Assembly (NCBI GenBank): GCA_049718765.1
Contig: JBNARI010000009.1
Coordinates: forward strand, 1-61,975
Length of the DNA: 61,975 bases
Source: JBNARI01 sp049718765
GTDB taxonomy: Bacteria; Bacillota; Sulfobacillia; DUMF01
Direction: 5' to 3'
The position numbers were made by a program, and so were the translations under genes. Positions 14,820 to 24,360 of this stretch are shown here, piece by piece. The first letter of the stretch is position 1. Every line of letters begins with the position of its first letter. The notes below the pieces were generated by a model. That model was not told where the DNA came from. It was given only the letters and a program-made list of their open reading frames with translations, and ran no database searches.

Positions 14820-15494
14820 TCACTCCTTGAGCACATAACCAGCGCCCCTGACTGTGTGAATTAGCCGGGGCTCTCCACCTTCTTCCAGTTTCTGCCTAAG
14901 ATAACCAATGTACACCTCCAACACGTTGGACTCGCCTGCGTAGTCTATCCCCCACACTTCCTCCATGATTCTGTCTTTGAGCAGAACTTGCCTGGGATGA
15001 CGCATGAACAAATAAAGAAGCTCGAACTCCTTGGTTGTGAGCTCGATCTTCCTGTCTCCCCTCCACGCTTCCCTTGCCATAGTGTCCAGGGTAAGATCTG
15101 CAAAGCGCAGCACATGTCCCCGCCGTTCTTCTGGCACCTTGCGTCTGGATAACGCCCTAATGCGAGCCAGTAATTCCTCGAAGGCAAAGGGTTTCACAAG
15201 GTAGTCGTCGGCACCTGCATCAAGCCCAGCCACCTTGTCCGCAACTTCATCCTTGGCAGTGAGCATGAGCACGGGCACATCGCTCTTTTGTCTTATTCGA
15301 CGGCACACCTCAAAGCCGTCCAGGCCCGGCATTAAGATGTCCAATACTACAAGGTCGGGCGACTTGGACAATGCTAGCTCCAGGCCAGAATTGCCGTCGT
15401 TAGCCACCAATACCTCATGACCTTCATACGTCAGGCCACGACGCAAGAAAGAAGTAATCTTGGGGTCGTCGTCTATGACAAGAATGCGCAACAC
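14820..15494 (-). CDS. OmpR/PhoB-family response regulator
   Basis: A 224-residue regulator with an N-terminal receiver domain and a C-terminal winged-helix DNA-binding domain. Receiver residues are the acidic triad D8-D10, phospho-acceptor Asp52 (VVLDILMPG), and the conserved Lys in YLVKPF. The winged helix (~125-222) has ELTTKEFELLYLF and ends IHTVRGAGYVL, as in OmpR/PhoB members. It starts at GTG 15494 with SD GGGGAGGGG. The kinase gene begins 6 nt after its stop, so they are co-transcribed. It is the natural candidate to bind the 11-bp repeats at the htrA promoter. Confidence 0.95.
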   Translation of the reverse strand: MLRILVIDDDPKITSFLRRGLTYEGHEVLVANDGNSGLELALSKSPDLVVLDILMPGLDGFEVCRRIRQKSDVPVLMLTAKDEVADKVAGLDAGADDYLVKPFAFEELLARIRALSRRKVPEERRGHVLRFADLTLDTMAREAWRGDRKIELTTKEFELLYLFMRHPRQVLLKDRIMEEVWGIDYAGESNVLEVYIGYLRQKLEEGGEPRLIHTVRGAGYVLKE

Positions 15495-15534
15495 CCACCC
15501 CTCCCCTTTCGCCCGATGACCCAGCTGTTCGGTC

Positions 15535-15789
15535 TTAGGCTTCGGCAGCTTCTCTCAGGCTTTCGCCGAACATGAGGTGGATAGGTCTGGCAGGCGTTAT
15601 AGTGGAAATGGCATGCTTGTAGACCAGGGATTGCTTGCCATCGTTTTCAAGCACTACTGTGAAATTATCGAAACCTTTCACCATACCCCTCAACTGAAAC
15701 CCATTCACTAGATAGATTGTCACCGGTACGCCGTCCTTGCGTACTTGGTTTAAGAAGCCGTCCTGAAGGTTAATCTGACCCTTGCTCAT
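15535..15789 (-). CDS. hfq: RNA chaperone Hfq
   Basis: An 84-residue Sm-like protein that forms a hexameric ring and helps small RNAs pair with mRNAs. It begins MSKGQINLQDGFLNQVRKDG, matching the family N-terminus with the conserved NLQD..LN...K pattern. Sm1 (VTIYLVNGFQLRGMVKGFDNFTV) and Sm2 (YKHAISTITP) follow. I use ATG 15789 because GGAGGGCGGGG precedes it; longer in-frame versions have no homologous extension. It overlaps the 3' end of miaA by 20 nt, the usual miaA-hfq arrangement. Confidence 0.96.
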   Translation of the reverse strand: MSKGQINLQDGFLNQVRKDGVPVTIYLVNGFQLRGMVKGFDNFTVVLENDGKQSLVYKHAISTITPARPIHLMFGESLREAAEA

Positions 15790-16750
15790 GCCCCGCCCTC
15801 CAGTTCTTGTAAATGGTGCAGATCCTCTCAGCAACTTCCTCCAGCTGACTATGCTTCCCAGCATACACCCACACGATTCTATCATCATTTCGCAACCAGG
15901 TGAGCTGCCTCTTGGCCAGCCTTCTGGTGTTCCTGATTATCAGGCGCCTGGCTTCCTCGAGGGTGCACTCCCCCTTGAGATATCTTATGACTTCGGCATA
16001 ACCCACAGAATTGAAGCATTGCAGGCGCATGGAATAGCCCTGACTCAACAAGCTCAAGACTTCCTCCGCCAGGCCCGCCTGCAACATTTTGTCTACTCTC
16101 TGTTCTATTCGAGAATACAGCTCATGCCTCTCGATGTCCAGCGCCACCGTGAGCAGTGGATATGGCAGACCCTTAGCCTCCTGCCAGGTGTCAGAAATGG
16201 GATGGCCAGTGATGAAGTACACCTCAAGCGCCCTAATAGCCCTTCGAACATCGTTGGGGTGTATTTTTCGGGCTGCTACAGGGTCAATTGACTGTAAGTC
16301 TTCCCGCAGCTTGGCTAGCCCAAGCTCGGCATATTTCCTGTATAGCTCCTGCCTGAGCGCAGGGTCGTAGCCCCCCTCTGGAAAGGCGTAACCGTCCATC
16401 AGACTTCTTATGTAAAGCATCGTTCCCCCGCACACTATTGGGAGCCGCGCCCGGGACATGATTTCCACAATGCACTTTTCGGCTTGGCGCCGAAAGTCTG
16501 CTACGCTGAACCTTTCAGTAGGCTCTATCGAGTCTATGAGGTGGTGAGGTATTCCTTCCATTTCTTCCCTTGTGGGCTTGGCGCTCCCCACGTTGAGGCA
16601 CTTGTAAATCTGCACAGAGTCTGCAGAGATTATTTCCCCGTTAAGCCTTTTGGCGACCTTGACGGCCACGGCGCTCTTTCCAGAAGCGGTTGGACCGGTG
16701 ATGACTAGTACCCCTGTAGGCTTGTTGCTAAGCTCAGCCATGCCTTTCAA
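15770..16750 (-). CDS. miaA: tRNA dimethylallyltransferase MiaA
   Basis: A ~326-residue enzyme that adds a dimethylallyl group to N6 of A37 in tRNAs reading UNN codons; MiaB then methylthiolates the product. Visible motifs are the P loop GPTASGKSAVAV, the DSVQIYK...VGSAKPT region, PHHLIDS, and CGGTMLYIRSLM. The later NSVGYAEVI and TRRLAKRQLTWLRN are also family-typical. Start is uncertain between TTG 16750 and ATG 16741; both overlap the end of mutL. miaB lies in the same cluster, so both steps of this tRNA modification are encoded together. Confidence 0.95.
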   Translation of the reverse strand: MKGMAELSNKPTGVLVITGPTASGKSAVAVKVAKRLNGEIISADSVQIYKCLNVGSAKPTREEMEGIPHHLIDSIEPTERFSVADFRRQAEKCIVEIMSRARLPIVCGGTMLYIRSLMDGYAFPEGGYDPALRQELYRKYAELGLAKLREDLQSIDPVAARKIHPNDVRRAIRALEVYFITGHPISDTWQEAKGLPYPLLTVALDIERHELYSRIEQRVDKMLQAGLAEEVLSLLSQGYSMRLQCFNSVGYAEVIRYLKGECTLEEARRLIIRNTRRLAKRQLTWLRNDDRIVWVYAGKHSQLEEVAERICTIYKNWRAGHEQGSD

Positions 16751-18368
16751 ACCTGGTTTCCAGCACCTCCCGGCTCAAAGTTATGAACGTTGGCCGCCCG
16801 TGGGGGCACCTGTAAGGGTCAGTACAGTCTATCAGAAGTTTCATGAGTTCTGTCGCCTCATGAGGTGTCGGTGCGTCTCCACTCCTGAAGCTACTGTGAC
16901 ACGCGGAAATGGTTGCAGCCAGGTGCTCCAGGCGACGCACTTGACCTCCCGCGAGTGCGTGGTTCAGAATGGCTTTCCAATCCACCCCTGCTACATCTCC
17001 CAATGTAGGCACAGCCCTCACAATCACGCTTAGCTTGCCAAAGGTCTCGGCCTCAAAACCCAGCTGCTCAAGAAGGCCTGCCAGTTCTTCTGGGTTTGAT
17101 CCTGGCTCCAAGCTCAGACTGATTGGCTCCAAGAGAGGCTGGGGCAGTCCCATTGGTTTACTAAGCAGGTGCTCGTAGGTTACCCTTTCATGGGCAGCGT
17201 GGTAGTCCACAATGTAAATGGCATCAGCAGCTTCCATGATTAGGTATTTACCGTAGGCACAACCCAGGTACTTGAGGTCGGTTCCGCCAACTTCCTGAGG
17301 GCCAGCGCCTTGGCTCCCCTCTTGCTTATGGAGTGGTATCTGCTCAACAAATAAGCTGATTGGCTTTTCCATGGCAACCATTGCATCTGCAGCACCCAGC
17401 TGTGATCTTTGCAATGTTCTGCGGACAGAGGAAAAAACGGCATTCCGCACCCCATCCTCGTTAACAAAGCGTACCTCCGCCTTAGCTGGATGAACGTTCA
17501 CGTCTACAAGATGGGGATCAACCTTCACGTTCAGCACGAAGCGTGGGTACCTGGACTGCTCTGCCCCTTCGAGGCTCCTGTAAGCTGCCTCCACGGAGCT
17601 CCGAAGGCCGTGGCAACCCACAGGTCTACCGTTTACGAAGAGGAACTGTCTGTTCCTGGACGGCCAGTCCGCACTAACGCTGACCAAACCTGAGATTGTT
17701 TCGCCTTCAACGGGCAACATTTCCTGCTCTGGGCCGAAAATAGCCTGGTAAGTACCCATTAAGCCGTCCCCTTGGGTGGAGAAAACCGTTTCCCCCTCAG
17801 CCATGAAACAGTAGGCCACTTGGGGGTTGCCAAGAGCGAGCTCTGTGACTACCCGCTGACACAGGACACGTTCCCTGCGCATGTCCTTGAGGAACTTTAG
17901 TCTGGCAGGTATATGCTGGAGCACGCCGTAAACCTCAATCCTCGTGCCCTGGGGACAGCCTGTGGGTTCTAATACTGCCACTCTACCCTCCTCGATCACC
18001 AGGCGCGTTCCGGTGCGCTCATGCCGGGCCAGGCTTGTCACCACAACCCTCCGGGCGCATGCAGCAATGCTGGCTAGAGCCTCCCCTCGGAAGCCAAACG
18101 TGGAAATGCTTTCGAGATCCTTTAGGCTGGTTATCTTGCTTGTGGTGTGCCTTTCGAAGGCGGCTGCGATTTCCGAAGACGGAATGCCGCAGCCGTCGTC
18201 AGTAACCGCAATCATTTCGAGGCCGCCGCCTTCCACTTCTACCACTATCCGACGAGCTCCTGCGTCTAGCGAATTCTCCACAAGTTCCTTCACAGCAGAC
18301 GCAGGCCTTTCAATTACTTCGCCTGCGGCAATAGCTGCTATTACGTCTGGAGGGAGTCTCACAATCAT
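16734..18368 (-). CDS. mutL: DNA mismatch repair protein MutL
   Basis: A 544-residue GHKL ATPase that links MutS recognition to strand incision. The N-terminal ATPase has ELVENSLDAGARR, DDGCGI, the lid HTTSKI and GFRGEALASIA. The transducer domain has FVNGRPV and DVNVHPAKAEVRF. The C-terminal dimerisation domain begins near YLGCAYGKYLIMEAADAIYIVDYHAAHER and ends RCPHGRPT; this end motif fits endonuclease-type MutL. The linker is short, which explains the modest total length. ATG start overlaps the mutS stop by 4 nt and its own stop overlaps the start of miaA. Confidence 0.96.
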   Translation of the reverse strand: MIVRLPPDVIAAIAAGEVIERPASAVKELVENSLDAGARRIVVEVEGGGLEMIAVTDDGCGIPSSEIAAAFERHTTSKITSLKDLESISTFGFRGEALASIAACARRVVVTSLARHERTGTRLVIEEGRVAVLEPTGCPQGTRIEVYGVLQHIPARLKFLKDMRRERVLCQRVVTELALGNPQVAYCFMAEGETVFSTQGDGLMGTYQAIFGPEQEMLPVEGETISGLVSVSADWPSRNRQFLFVNGRPVGCHGLRSSVEAAYRSLEGAEQSRYPRFVLNVKVDPHLVDVNVHPAKAEVRFVNEDGVRNAVFSSVRRTLQRSQLGAADAMVAMEKPISLFVEQIPLHKQEGSQGAGPQEVGGTDLKYLGCAYGKYLIMEAADAIYIVDYHAAHERVTYEHLLSKPMGLPQPLLEPISLSLEPGSNPEELAGLLEQLGFEAETFGKLSVIVRAVPTLGDVAGVDWKAILNHALAGGQVRRLEHLAATISACHSSFRSGDAPTPHEATELMKLLIDCTDPYRCPHGRPTFITLSREVLETRFERHG

Positions 18369-20854
18369 AAGGCTAACCTCAACTGGGAACTTGAAGACAT
18401 GGTTTGTTTCTTGCGACCCTGACCTGCTGTTCGGGCAGGCGACTCTGCCTCAAGCTTCGCCAAGATCTCCGCGGCCCTTTGGGTAACGCACGATGGGATA
18501 CCGGCGAGCTTGGCCACTTCAACCCCATAGCTTGCAGTGGCACCTCCCGGCATCACCTTCCACAGGAACTTTATGCCTTGCTCGTCCTCCTTGACGGCTA
18601 CGTGCATGTTGGCTGCTGCCTCCAAGCACCGTGCCATTTCGATCAATTCTCGGAAATGAGTGGCCATCAGTGTCATGCACTGGATCTGGTCGTGCAAATG
18701 CTCGGCAATGGCCCATGCAAGACTCATACCATCAAAGGTACCAGTACCCCGTCCAAGCTCGTCCAACAACACCAAACTGGAGGAAGTTGCATTGTTAAGT
18801 ATGTTGGCGACCTCGGTCATTTCCACCATGAAAGTGCTTTGTCCCGATGCTAAATCATCCCTTGCTCCTATCCTGGCGAAGACCTTGTCCACCACGCCAA
18901 TTTGAGCAGCGCTAGCTGGCACGAAGCTTCCCATTTGGGCCATTATTACGATAAGCGCTATTTGCCTGAGGAACGTGGACTTACCTCCCATGTTGGGTCC
19001 GGTGACCACCAACAAGCGCACGTTCTGGGGATCGAGCGCCACGTCATTGGGAACAAACTTGCCGGGACCGAGTGCCTTTTCGATCACGGGGTGCCTGCCA
19101 TTGCTAATGCAAATTCCGGGCTGCTGCTTCACCTCGGGCCGGCAGTAATTATTTTGAACCGCCACTTCTGCCAGAGCACAAAGCACGTCTGCCACTGCAA
19201 GCGCTCCAGCAATACGCTGTATTGGCTGGAGGTTCTCCATGACCTGGGACTTGAGCTGCCCGTAGATTAGTGCCTCCAGTTCGACCATCTTGTCTTCAGC
19301 GGAAAGGATTTGCTCCTCTAACTGCTTGAGTTCGTCTGTGATGAAGCGCTCTGCTCCAGCCAAGGTCTGTTTCCTTTGGAACCTGGCGGGCACCAGGTGG
19401 AGGTTTGGGTTGGTCACCTCAATGTAGTATCCAAACACTCGGTTGTAGCCCACTTTGAGGGACTTGATTCCAGTGGCCTCCCGTTCCCTCACTTCGAGCG
19501 CGGCTATGTACTCACGAGCGTTGGCACTCATTTGCCTGAGCTTATCTAGTTCCCCGTTGAAACCCTCTTTGATTACACCGCCGTCTTTCAAGTGAGCGGG
19601 CGGATCCTCGCGAATGGCCTGTAAGATGGTCCTGGCAAGCTCCTCCATGGGTTCTAGCTGTTCGAACAGGTCCCTCAACGCCTGGGACTGCCCCTGGGAC
19701 ATCAGCGAGCGCACCTTTGGAACCAGCTCAAGACATTTGCCAATTGCCAGCAGGTCGCGGGGAGTCTCCAGGTTTGAGGCCACCCTGGCCACAAGTCTCG
19801 GCAAATCGGGCATGTTTCCAAGCTCTGCCCTTAATTTGCGCCTGAGGGAACCTTTGATGACTAGCTCTTCCACAGCGTCGTGACGGTACCTTATACGCCC
19901 AACGTCTCGCAGGGGTTTTTCAAGCCACTCCCTGAGCAATCTCCTCCCCATCCTCGTTAGCGTTAGGTCCAGCACTGAAAACAGAGTGGGTGCGTTCTTG
20001 TCGGGGCCTGACGGCTCAACGATGTCAAGGTTCCTCCAGCTTGCCGCGTCGATCTTCAGGTAATCCCCTGGGAGCTCCGTAGACAGCGAGCTTACTTGAC
20101 GCGCGTCGGCGCGTTGGGTGTTGTACAGGTAACGGAGCAGCATGCCTGCTGCAACGATGGCTGCAGGCATGCCATTGCAACCGTAACCCCTCAGCGAAGC
20201 CACCTTGAAATGGTCAAGGAGCAATCGTTCGGCTTCTCTAATGGTGAGCCCTGTCACTCGGGTCACGGTAGGACGCCACGAGCCATGAGAAGCAGTCACC
20301 TGAGCCAGCAGGTTTTCCACTGGAGAACCCGCAGTGACAATGCACTCAGCCGGTCGTCTCACAACCAGCCTGTCCACCACATCGGGCCAACCAATTTCCC
20401 CTGGCACTTGCATAGTGGACAACTTGCCGTCGGCAGGGTCCATGAAGCTCAATCCCACGCTGCCTTCTGCCTCGCATAGGGCAGCCAGGTATCTGGATCC
20501 AACCTCTGTGGAAGGCACGAAGGTACCGGGGGTGATTACCCGCACCACGTCCCTCTTCACAAGCCCTTTGGCCAACTTTGGGTCTTCCAGCTGCTCACAG
20601 ATGGCAACTTTGTGTCCTTTTTCTATAAGGAGGGCAATATATTGCTCGGCGGAATGATAAGGCACCCCACACATTGGTGCTCTTTCGCCCGACGCCTCAC
20701 GAGCAGTGAGCACGATGTCCAGCTCCCGGGAAGCCAACAACGCGTCCTCAAAGAACATCTCATAGAAGTCCCCTAGACGAAAGAAAACGATTGCATCGGG
20801 GTAGCGTGACTTGATCTCTTGGTACTGCTTCATCATTGGAGTTGCGGAGGGCAT
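18365..20854 (-). CDS. mutS: DNA mismatch repair ATPase MutS
   Basis: An 829-residue mismatch-recognition protein. The N-terminal mismatch domain contains FFRLGDFYEMFFEDA, whose F-x-E contacts the mispair, and later APMCGVPYHS. Connector, lever and clamp domains follow. The C-terminal ABC-type ATPase has Walker A GPNMGGKSTFLRQ, MVEMTEVANIL, Walker B LVLLDELGRGTGTFDG and MATHFREL. The start is taken as ATG 20854, sharing one base with the miaB stop (TAATG), with GGGGAG 8 nt upstream. The ATG at 20881 would lie within miaB. Translation is coupled to miaB upstream and to mutL downstream. Confidence 0.96.
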   Translation of the reverse strand: MPSATPMMKQYQEIKSRYPDAIVFFRLGDFYEMFFEDALLASRELDIVLTAREASGERAPMCGVPYHSAEQYIALLIEKGHKVAICEQLEDPKLAKGLVKRDVVRVITPGTFVPSTEVGSRYLAALCEAEGSVGLSFMDPADGKLSTMQVPGEIGWPDVVDRLVVRRPAECIVTAGSPVENLLAQVTASHGSWRPTVTRVTGLTIREAERLLLDHFKVASLRGYGCNGMPAAIVAAGMLLRYLYNTQRADARQVSSLSTELPGDYLKIDAASWRNLDIVEPSGPDKNAPTLFSVLDLTLTRMGRRLLREWLEKPLRDVGRIRYRHDAVEELVIKGSLRRKLRAELGNMPDLPRLVARVASNLETPRDLLAIGKCLELVPKVRSLMSQGQSQALRDLFEQLEPMEELARTILQAIREDPPAHLKDGGVIKEGFNGELDKLRQMSANAREYIAALEVREREATGIKSLKVGYNRVFGYYIEVTNPNLHLVPARFQRKQTLAGAERFITDELKQLEEQILSAEDKMVELEALIYGQLKSQVMENLQPIQRIAGALAVADVLCALAEVAVQNNYCRPEVKQQPGICISNGRHPVIEKALGPGKFVPNDVALDPQNVRLLVVTGPNMGGKSTFLRQIALIVIMAQMGSFVPASAAQIGVVDKVFARIGARDDLASGQSTFMVEMTEVANILNNATSSSLVLLDELGRGTGTFDGMSLAWAIAEHLHDQIQCMTLMATHFRELIEMARCLEAAANMHVAVKEDEQGIKFLWKVMPGGATASYGVEVAKLAGIPSCVTQRAAEILAKLEAESPARTAGQGRKKQTMSSSSQLRLAL

Positions 20855-22173
20855 TACACCATCTCCCCGTCCAAGCTCCACAGGCGTGCTGTGGTGATCT
20901 TGACGTTGACGATGTCACCTACAAGCTCTGAAGGGCCCTCAAATACGACCACTTTGTTGGTGCGTGTCCTACCACACAGCCTGGAGCTGTCCCGCTCGCT
21001 GGGCCCTTCCACCAATACCTCCAAGGTTTTGCCCTCAAGCAGCTTGTTGATCTCCAAGGTGATTTTCTTTTGCAGGGAGATCACTCGTTGCAACCGGTCA
21101 CGCTTGACCTCAAAGGGTACCTGATCGGGAAGAACCGCTGCTCCAGTGCCAGGCCTGGGCGAATACATGAATGTGAAGGCAGCATCGAACCTAACCAATT
21201 CCAGCGCCCTGATTGTTTGTGAAAAATCCTCCTCGGTCTCCCCGGGGAAACCAACTATAAGGTCCGTGGTAATGGATATTCCAGGTACCTTTTCTCTCAA
21301 GGCTTCTATAAGTCGCTGGTAGTGTTCTAGGGTGTAACCCCTATTCATGGCAACTAGAACTTTGTTGGACCCTGCCTGAAGGGGCAAATGAATGTGTTCG
21401 CACACCTTGTCCAGGCTTGCCATGGCGTCAATCAGCCTTTGGGAAACGTCCTTGGGGTGAGAAGTGACAAACCGGATTCGCTTTATGCCCTCAACTCCGT
21501 TCACTTCCTCAAGCAACTTGGCAAAGTCCCATCCGTTGGCAAGGTCTTTCCCGTAGGAGTTCACGTTTTGGCCTAGCAGCGTTACCTCCTTGTATCCTTG
21601 TGAGGCGAGTACCTTCACTTCATCTATGATGTGCTTTGGATCGCGGCTTCGTTCGGGACCCCTCACGTAAGGCACAATGCAATAGGAGCAAAAGTTATTG
21701 CATCCGTAAGAGATAGTCACCCACGCGCTCACTTTGCCGCGCCTTACCGGGGTAATGGCCTCTAGAGCTTTGTCATCACAACAGCCAACGTCAACAATGG
21801 GCTGGCATCTGCTAGCCGCTGCTTCCTGTATGAGCCGTGCCAGCTCGGGAATGTTGCGGGTACCAAAGAAGAAATCCACGTGGGGGCATTCCTTCATGAG
21901 CCTGTGGCGGCTGCGTTCGCTTTGGACCATGCATCCCCCAACCCCAATAATGATGCTGGGATTGCGTTTCTTCAGGGGCTTAAGCTGTGAGATCCTCCCA
22001 ATGGCCCTGCCCTCTGCGCTTTCCCTTACGCAACAGGTGAGCACTATGATAATGTCAGCTTCACAGGGTTCCTGGGTTGCCCCATAGCCTAGTTGCTCCA
22101 ACACACCAGCAATTAGTTCAGAGTCCCTAGCGTTCATTTGACAGCCGAACGTCAACAGATAATACCTTTTCAT
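20854..22173 (-). CDS. miaB: tRNA-2-methylthio-N6-dimethylallyladenosine synthase MiaB
   Basis: A 439-residue radical-SAM methylthiotransferase acting on i6A37 of tRNA made by MiaA. The N-terminal MTTase domain contributes three cluster cysteines (FGCQMN, LTCCVRE, GGCMVQ). The radical-SAM motif is YGCNNFCSYCIVPYVRG. The C-terminal TRAM domain (LLEGKTLEVLVEGPS...GDIVNVKI) binds RNA. Start ATG 22173 has GGATGGGG just upstream; an in-frame ATG 54 nt earlier has no homology. This is one of two methylthiotransferases in the window; the other is RimO. Confidence 0.96.
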   Translation of the reverse strand: MKRYYLLTFGCQMNARDSELIAGVLEQLGYGATQEPCEADIIIVLTCCVRESAEGRAIGRISQLKPLKKRNPSIIIGVGGCMVQSERSRHRLMKECPHVDFFFGTRNIPELARLIQEAAASRCQPIVDVGCCDDKALEAITPVRRGKVSAWVTISYGCNNFCSYCIVPYVRGPERSRDPKHIIDEVKVLASQGYKEVTLLGQNVNSYGKDLANGWDFAKLLEEVNGVEGIKRIRFVTSHPKDVSQRLIDAMASLDKVCEHIHLPLQAGSNKVLVAMNRGYTLEHYQRLIEALREKVPGISITTDLIVGFPGETEEDFSQTIRALELVRFDAAFTFMYSPRPGTGAAVLPDQVPFEVKRDRLQRVISLQKKITLEINKLLEGKTLEVLVEGPSERDSSRLCGRTRTNKVVVFEGPSELVGDIVNVKITTARLWSLDGEMV

Positions 22174-22195
22174 GCTACCCCATCCTTTGCATACA

Positions 22196-23479
22196 TTAAG
22201 GATACCATGGCCCAAGCAGCCTCTCAACGCACTGGGCAGGGCTGATTTCCCCCATCAACAGCGCCTTGGCCTCACTCCCTTTCAGCCCGGAAAGCACTTC
22301 AAGGGTTTGAGGCGTGGCGTCTGCCGGTGCGCTTTCTACCCTAAGGTGGTTCCAGCAATCCATGAAGAAGCGCCAGTGATCTTCGTCTAGCCCACTGGTC
22401 AAGTGCCACCAAGGCAAGTCCCGAGCGCTTGCTGGCAAAGCCTTCACCTCCGAAGCTACCCAGGCACTCGCCTGTGCGTAGGCCACAGCAAATTCGCATG
22501 CTAGCCTTAGGGTCTGAGGCGTTTGGTTCCTTGTGGCGGACACTGCCACAGCGTCAAGTCGACCAGGTATCACCAGTGCACTCCCTTTTGCTTGACCAAT
22601 GCTAGGCAGTGGTACTAGCCGGTAGCGCACTACGCTTGCATTGAGCTCACCCGCTTGGCAAAGGCTAGCACGTTCTAACGCATGCCTTATGAAACCCCTC
22701 CCAACCGGGGCGATGGCCGCAGCTTTACCAGTCCAAAACTGCTCTAAAAGGGACTGGCCCCTAGAGTTGCTGGCTATCTGGGAAACCTCTTGAAGTAGCT
22801 CTACAAGGACGTCAGCGGATGTCAGGAGCTGGCGCGGTTCAATGCCTGACGCCCAAACGAGGTCCATGACGGTGGCTGGATCATCGAGGTTGATCAGCGC
22901 GAGCTTCCCTAGGGAGCGGAACTCCTGTATGCTCCACCCAGACCTGAAGACCGAGTCGGCGTCCAGCCCAAGTTGTGCCAGGAGCTCCCAATTGACTGCA
23001 GCACACCTTGGATCGACCCAGCGGGGTATTGCGTGGAGCGAATTCCCCACGGTAACCGCCGCAAGTGCGCCTTTGTTGAACAACGGATTTTCCTGTGGAA
23101 GCACGAATGCCTGGAGAGGTACAGTGGCGCCGCAGATGAGTAACAGGTCAACCCATGGCCCCGCCAGCACGTCTGGCAAGTTTCCACTGGCCAGACCCTT
23201 GAGGACCTCTGTTTCGAACTCATGGAGGGGTATTAGTCGGAACTTGACATCCAAGGTCACCTGGGGACGCTTGCTCTTGAATTCATCGCTGAAGTGCTCC
23301 ACGAACTCTGTAAAGTCATACCTGGCCCGCCATTTGACTGGCCAGTCCACTTCCCAAACCTCAAGGTTGTAATGGCCACCTTCCGCAAGGGGGATGAACG
23401 GAGTTACTTTCCCCAGAGATAAGTGAAGACACAGCGCGTGGACCAGGGCAGCAATACCAGCAACAAGCCTGTTAAACAA
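22196..23479 (-). CDS. Orphan extracellular solute-binding-like protein
   Basis: 427 residues starting at TTG 23479 after GGTGAGAGG. The first ~22 residues look like a signal peptide or membrane anchor (LVAGIAALVHALCLHLSLG), without a clear lipobox. The rest resembles family-1 extracellular solute-binding proteins of ABC sugar importers: an early FTEFVEHFSDEFKSKRPQV segment, then LASGNLPDVLAGPWVDLL, the GKAAAIAPVGRG region, and a helical C-terminal lobe. No ABC permease or ATPase gene is adjacent; it sits between an L,D-transpeptidase gene and miaB. It may recruit a transporter encoded elsewhere or may have taken on another role. The fold call is moderate; the ligand is unknown. Confidence 0.6.
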   Translation of the reverse strand: MFNRLVAGIAALVHALCLHLSLGKVTPFIPLAEGGHYNLEVWEVDWPVKWRARYDFTEFVEHFSDEFKSKRPQVTLDVKFRLIPLHEFETEVLKGLASGNLPDVLAGPWVDLLLICGATVPLQAFVLPQENPLFNKGALAAVTVGNSLHAIPRWVDPRCAAVNWELLAQLGLDADSVFRSGWSIQEFRSLGKLALINLDDPATVMDLVWASGIEPRQLLTSADVLVELLQEVSQIASNSRGQSLLEQFWTGKAAAIAPVGRGFIRHALERASLCQAGELNASVVRYRLVPLPSIGQAKGSALVIPGRLDAVAVSATRNQTPQTLRLACEFAVAYAQASAWVASEVKALPASARDLPWWHLTSGLDEDHWRFFMDCWNHLRVESAPADATPQTLEVLSGLKGSEAKALLMGEISPAQCVERLLGPWYP

Positions 23480-23486
23480 AGGCCTC

Positions 23487-24143
23487 TCACCTCAAGCCAA
23501 GCACGCACAGTTCCTGGGCGCCCACCACCCCAGTCACTCCAAGCTGGTAGAAAGCCTGCATGTTCTTAACCGCAGCCTCCATCCGGGCACCAAAATAGCC
23601 GTCCAGGGGGCCGGGGTCAAAGCCTAGTTGTCTCATCCTGAACTGGACGAACTGGACGTCCAGACCTGAACTACCTGGCCTTAACTCGCGTTCCACTGGA
23701 ACAAAAGGAACATAGCCCACGATGTTCACTGGCGTTCCGAAGGGTACCAGGTCGAACAACTCGATCACATGGTGATTGAGCATCCGAACACACCCTGCGC
23801 TAGCCGCCCAGCCAATTGTCCAGGCCTGGTTGGTACCGTGGATGCCGTATGACCCCCACGGTACATTAAGGCCCATCCACCTTGCCCCAAGTGGCCCTCC
23901 GGGGTTATACACTTTCTCAACGATTCGGAACTCCCCAACAGGCGTGGGGGTATGCCATTTGCCAATTGCAATTGGGTATTTTCTTACTGTCATCTCGTTC
24001 AGCTGTAAGGTGAGCACTAGCTTGGAGACGTCGATCACAATTCTGGCCTCGCTTGGGGGCTCATTATGTGGCGCTGCTCTGGCAGCCCACACTGGCAAAC
24101 CAAGCATCAATACTGCAACCAACACCAGTACTCGCGGGCGCAT
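23487..24143 (-). CDS. Secreted L,D-transpeptidase with peptidoglycan-binding domain
   Basis: A 218-residue exported enzyme that would cross-link peptidoglycan or exchange its stem-peptide ends. A signal peptide covers ~1-24 (VLVLVAVLMLGLPVWAARA). The YkuD catalytic domain follows (~33-150) with His102 (YGIHGTN) and nucleophile Cys118 in SAGCVRM. The C-terminal ~65 residues form a PG-binding-1 repeat (LDVQFVQFRMRQLGFDPGPLDGYFG). I use ATG 24143 because GGAGGGA lies 9 nt upstream and the signal peptide begins there. It is divergent from the SleB-like gene, with ~215 nt between them, and precedes the orphan binding protein by 7 nt. Confidence 0.9.
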   Translation of the reverse strand: MRPRVLVLVAVLMLGLPVWAARAAPHNEPPSEARIVIDVSKLVLTLQLNEMTVRKYPIAIGKWHTPTPVGEFRIVEKVYNPGGPLGARWMGLNVPWGSYGIHGTNQAWTIGWAASAGCVRMLNHHVIELFDLVPFGTPVNIVGYVPFVPVERELRPGSSGLDVQFVQFRMRQLGFDPGPLDGYFGARMEAAVKNMQAFYQLGVTGVVGAQELCVLGLR

Positions 24144-24231
24144 TTTGGAGTATCCCTCCGGCAATGTATATTGTTCCAGCAATTTCAGAATGCATTGGGC
24201 AGTGGCTTCGGTTAGAATTTTGAAGGCCGAA

Positions 24232-24252
24232 TCTGCACAAAAGATGTGCAGA
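24232..24252. repeat. Inverted repeat in the divergent intergenic region
   Basis: TCTGCAC (24232-24238) and GTGCAGA (24246-24252) form a perfect 7-bp inverted repeat with an AT-rich 7-nt centre. It lies between the divergent genes for the L,D-transpeptidase and the SleB-like hydrolase. It could be an operator serving either gene; no known motif matches. Confidence 0.4.
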
Positions 24253-24360
24253 GCGGGGGAGGAAACATAATGGGGTGAATCCGCTGTCCCAGGCGGTAGG
24301 GCTCTCCTTTTCACCGAACCCGTCAACTAACCTCGCAGGCTTGAGAAGGAGGTATGCAAC

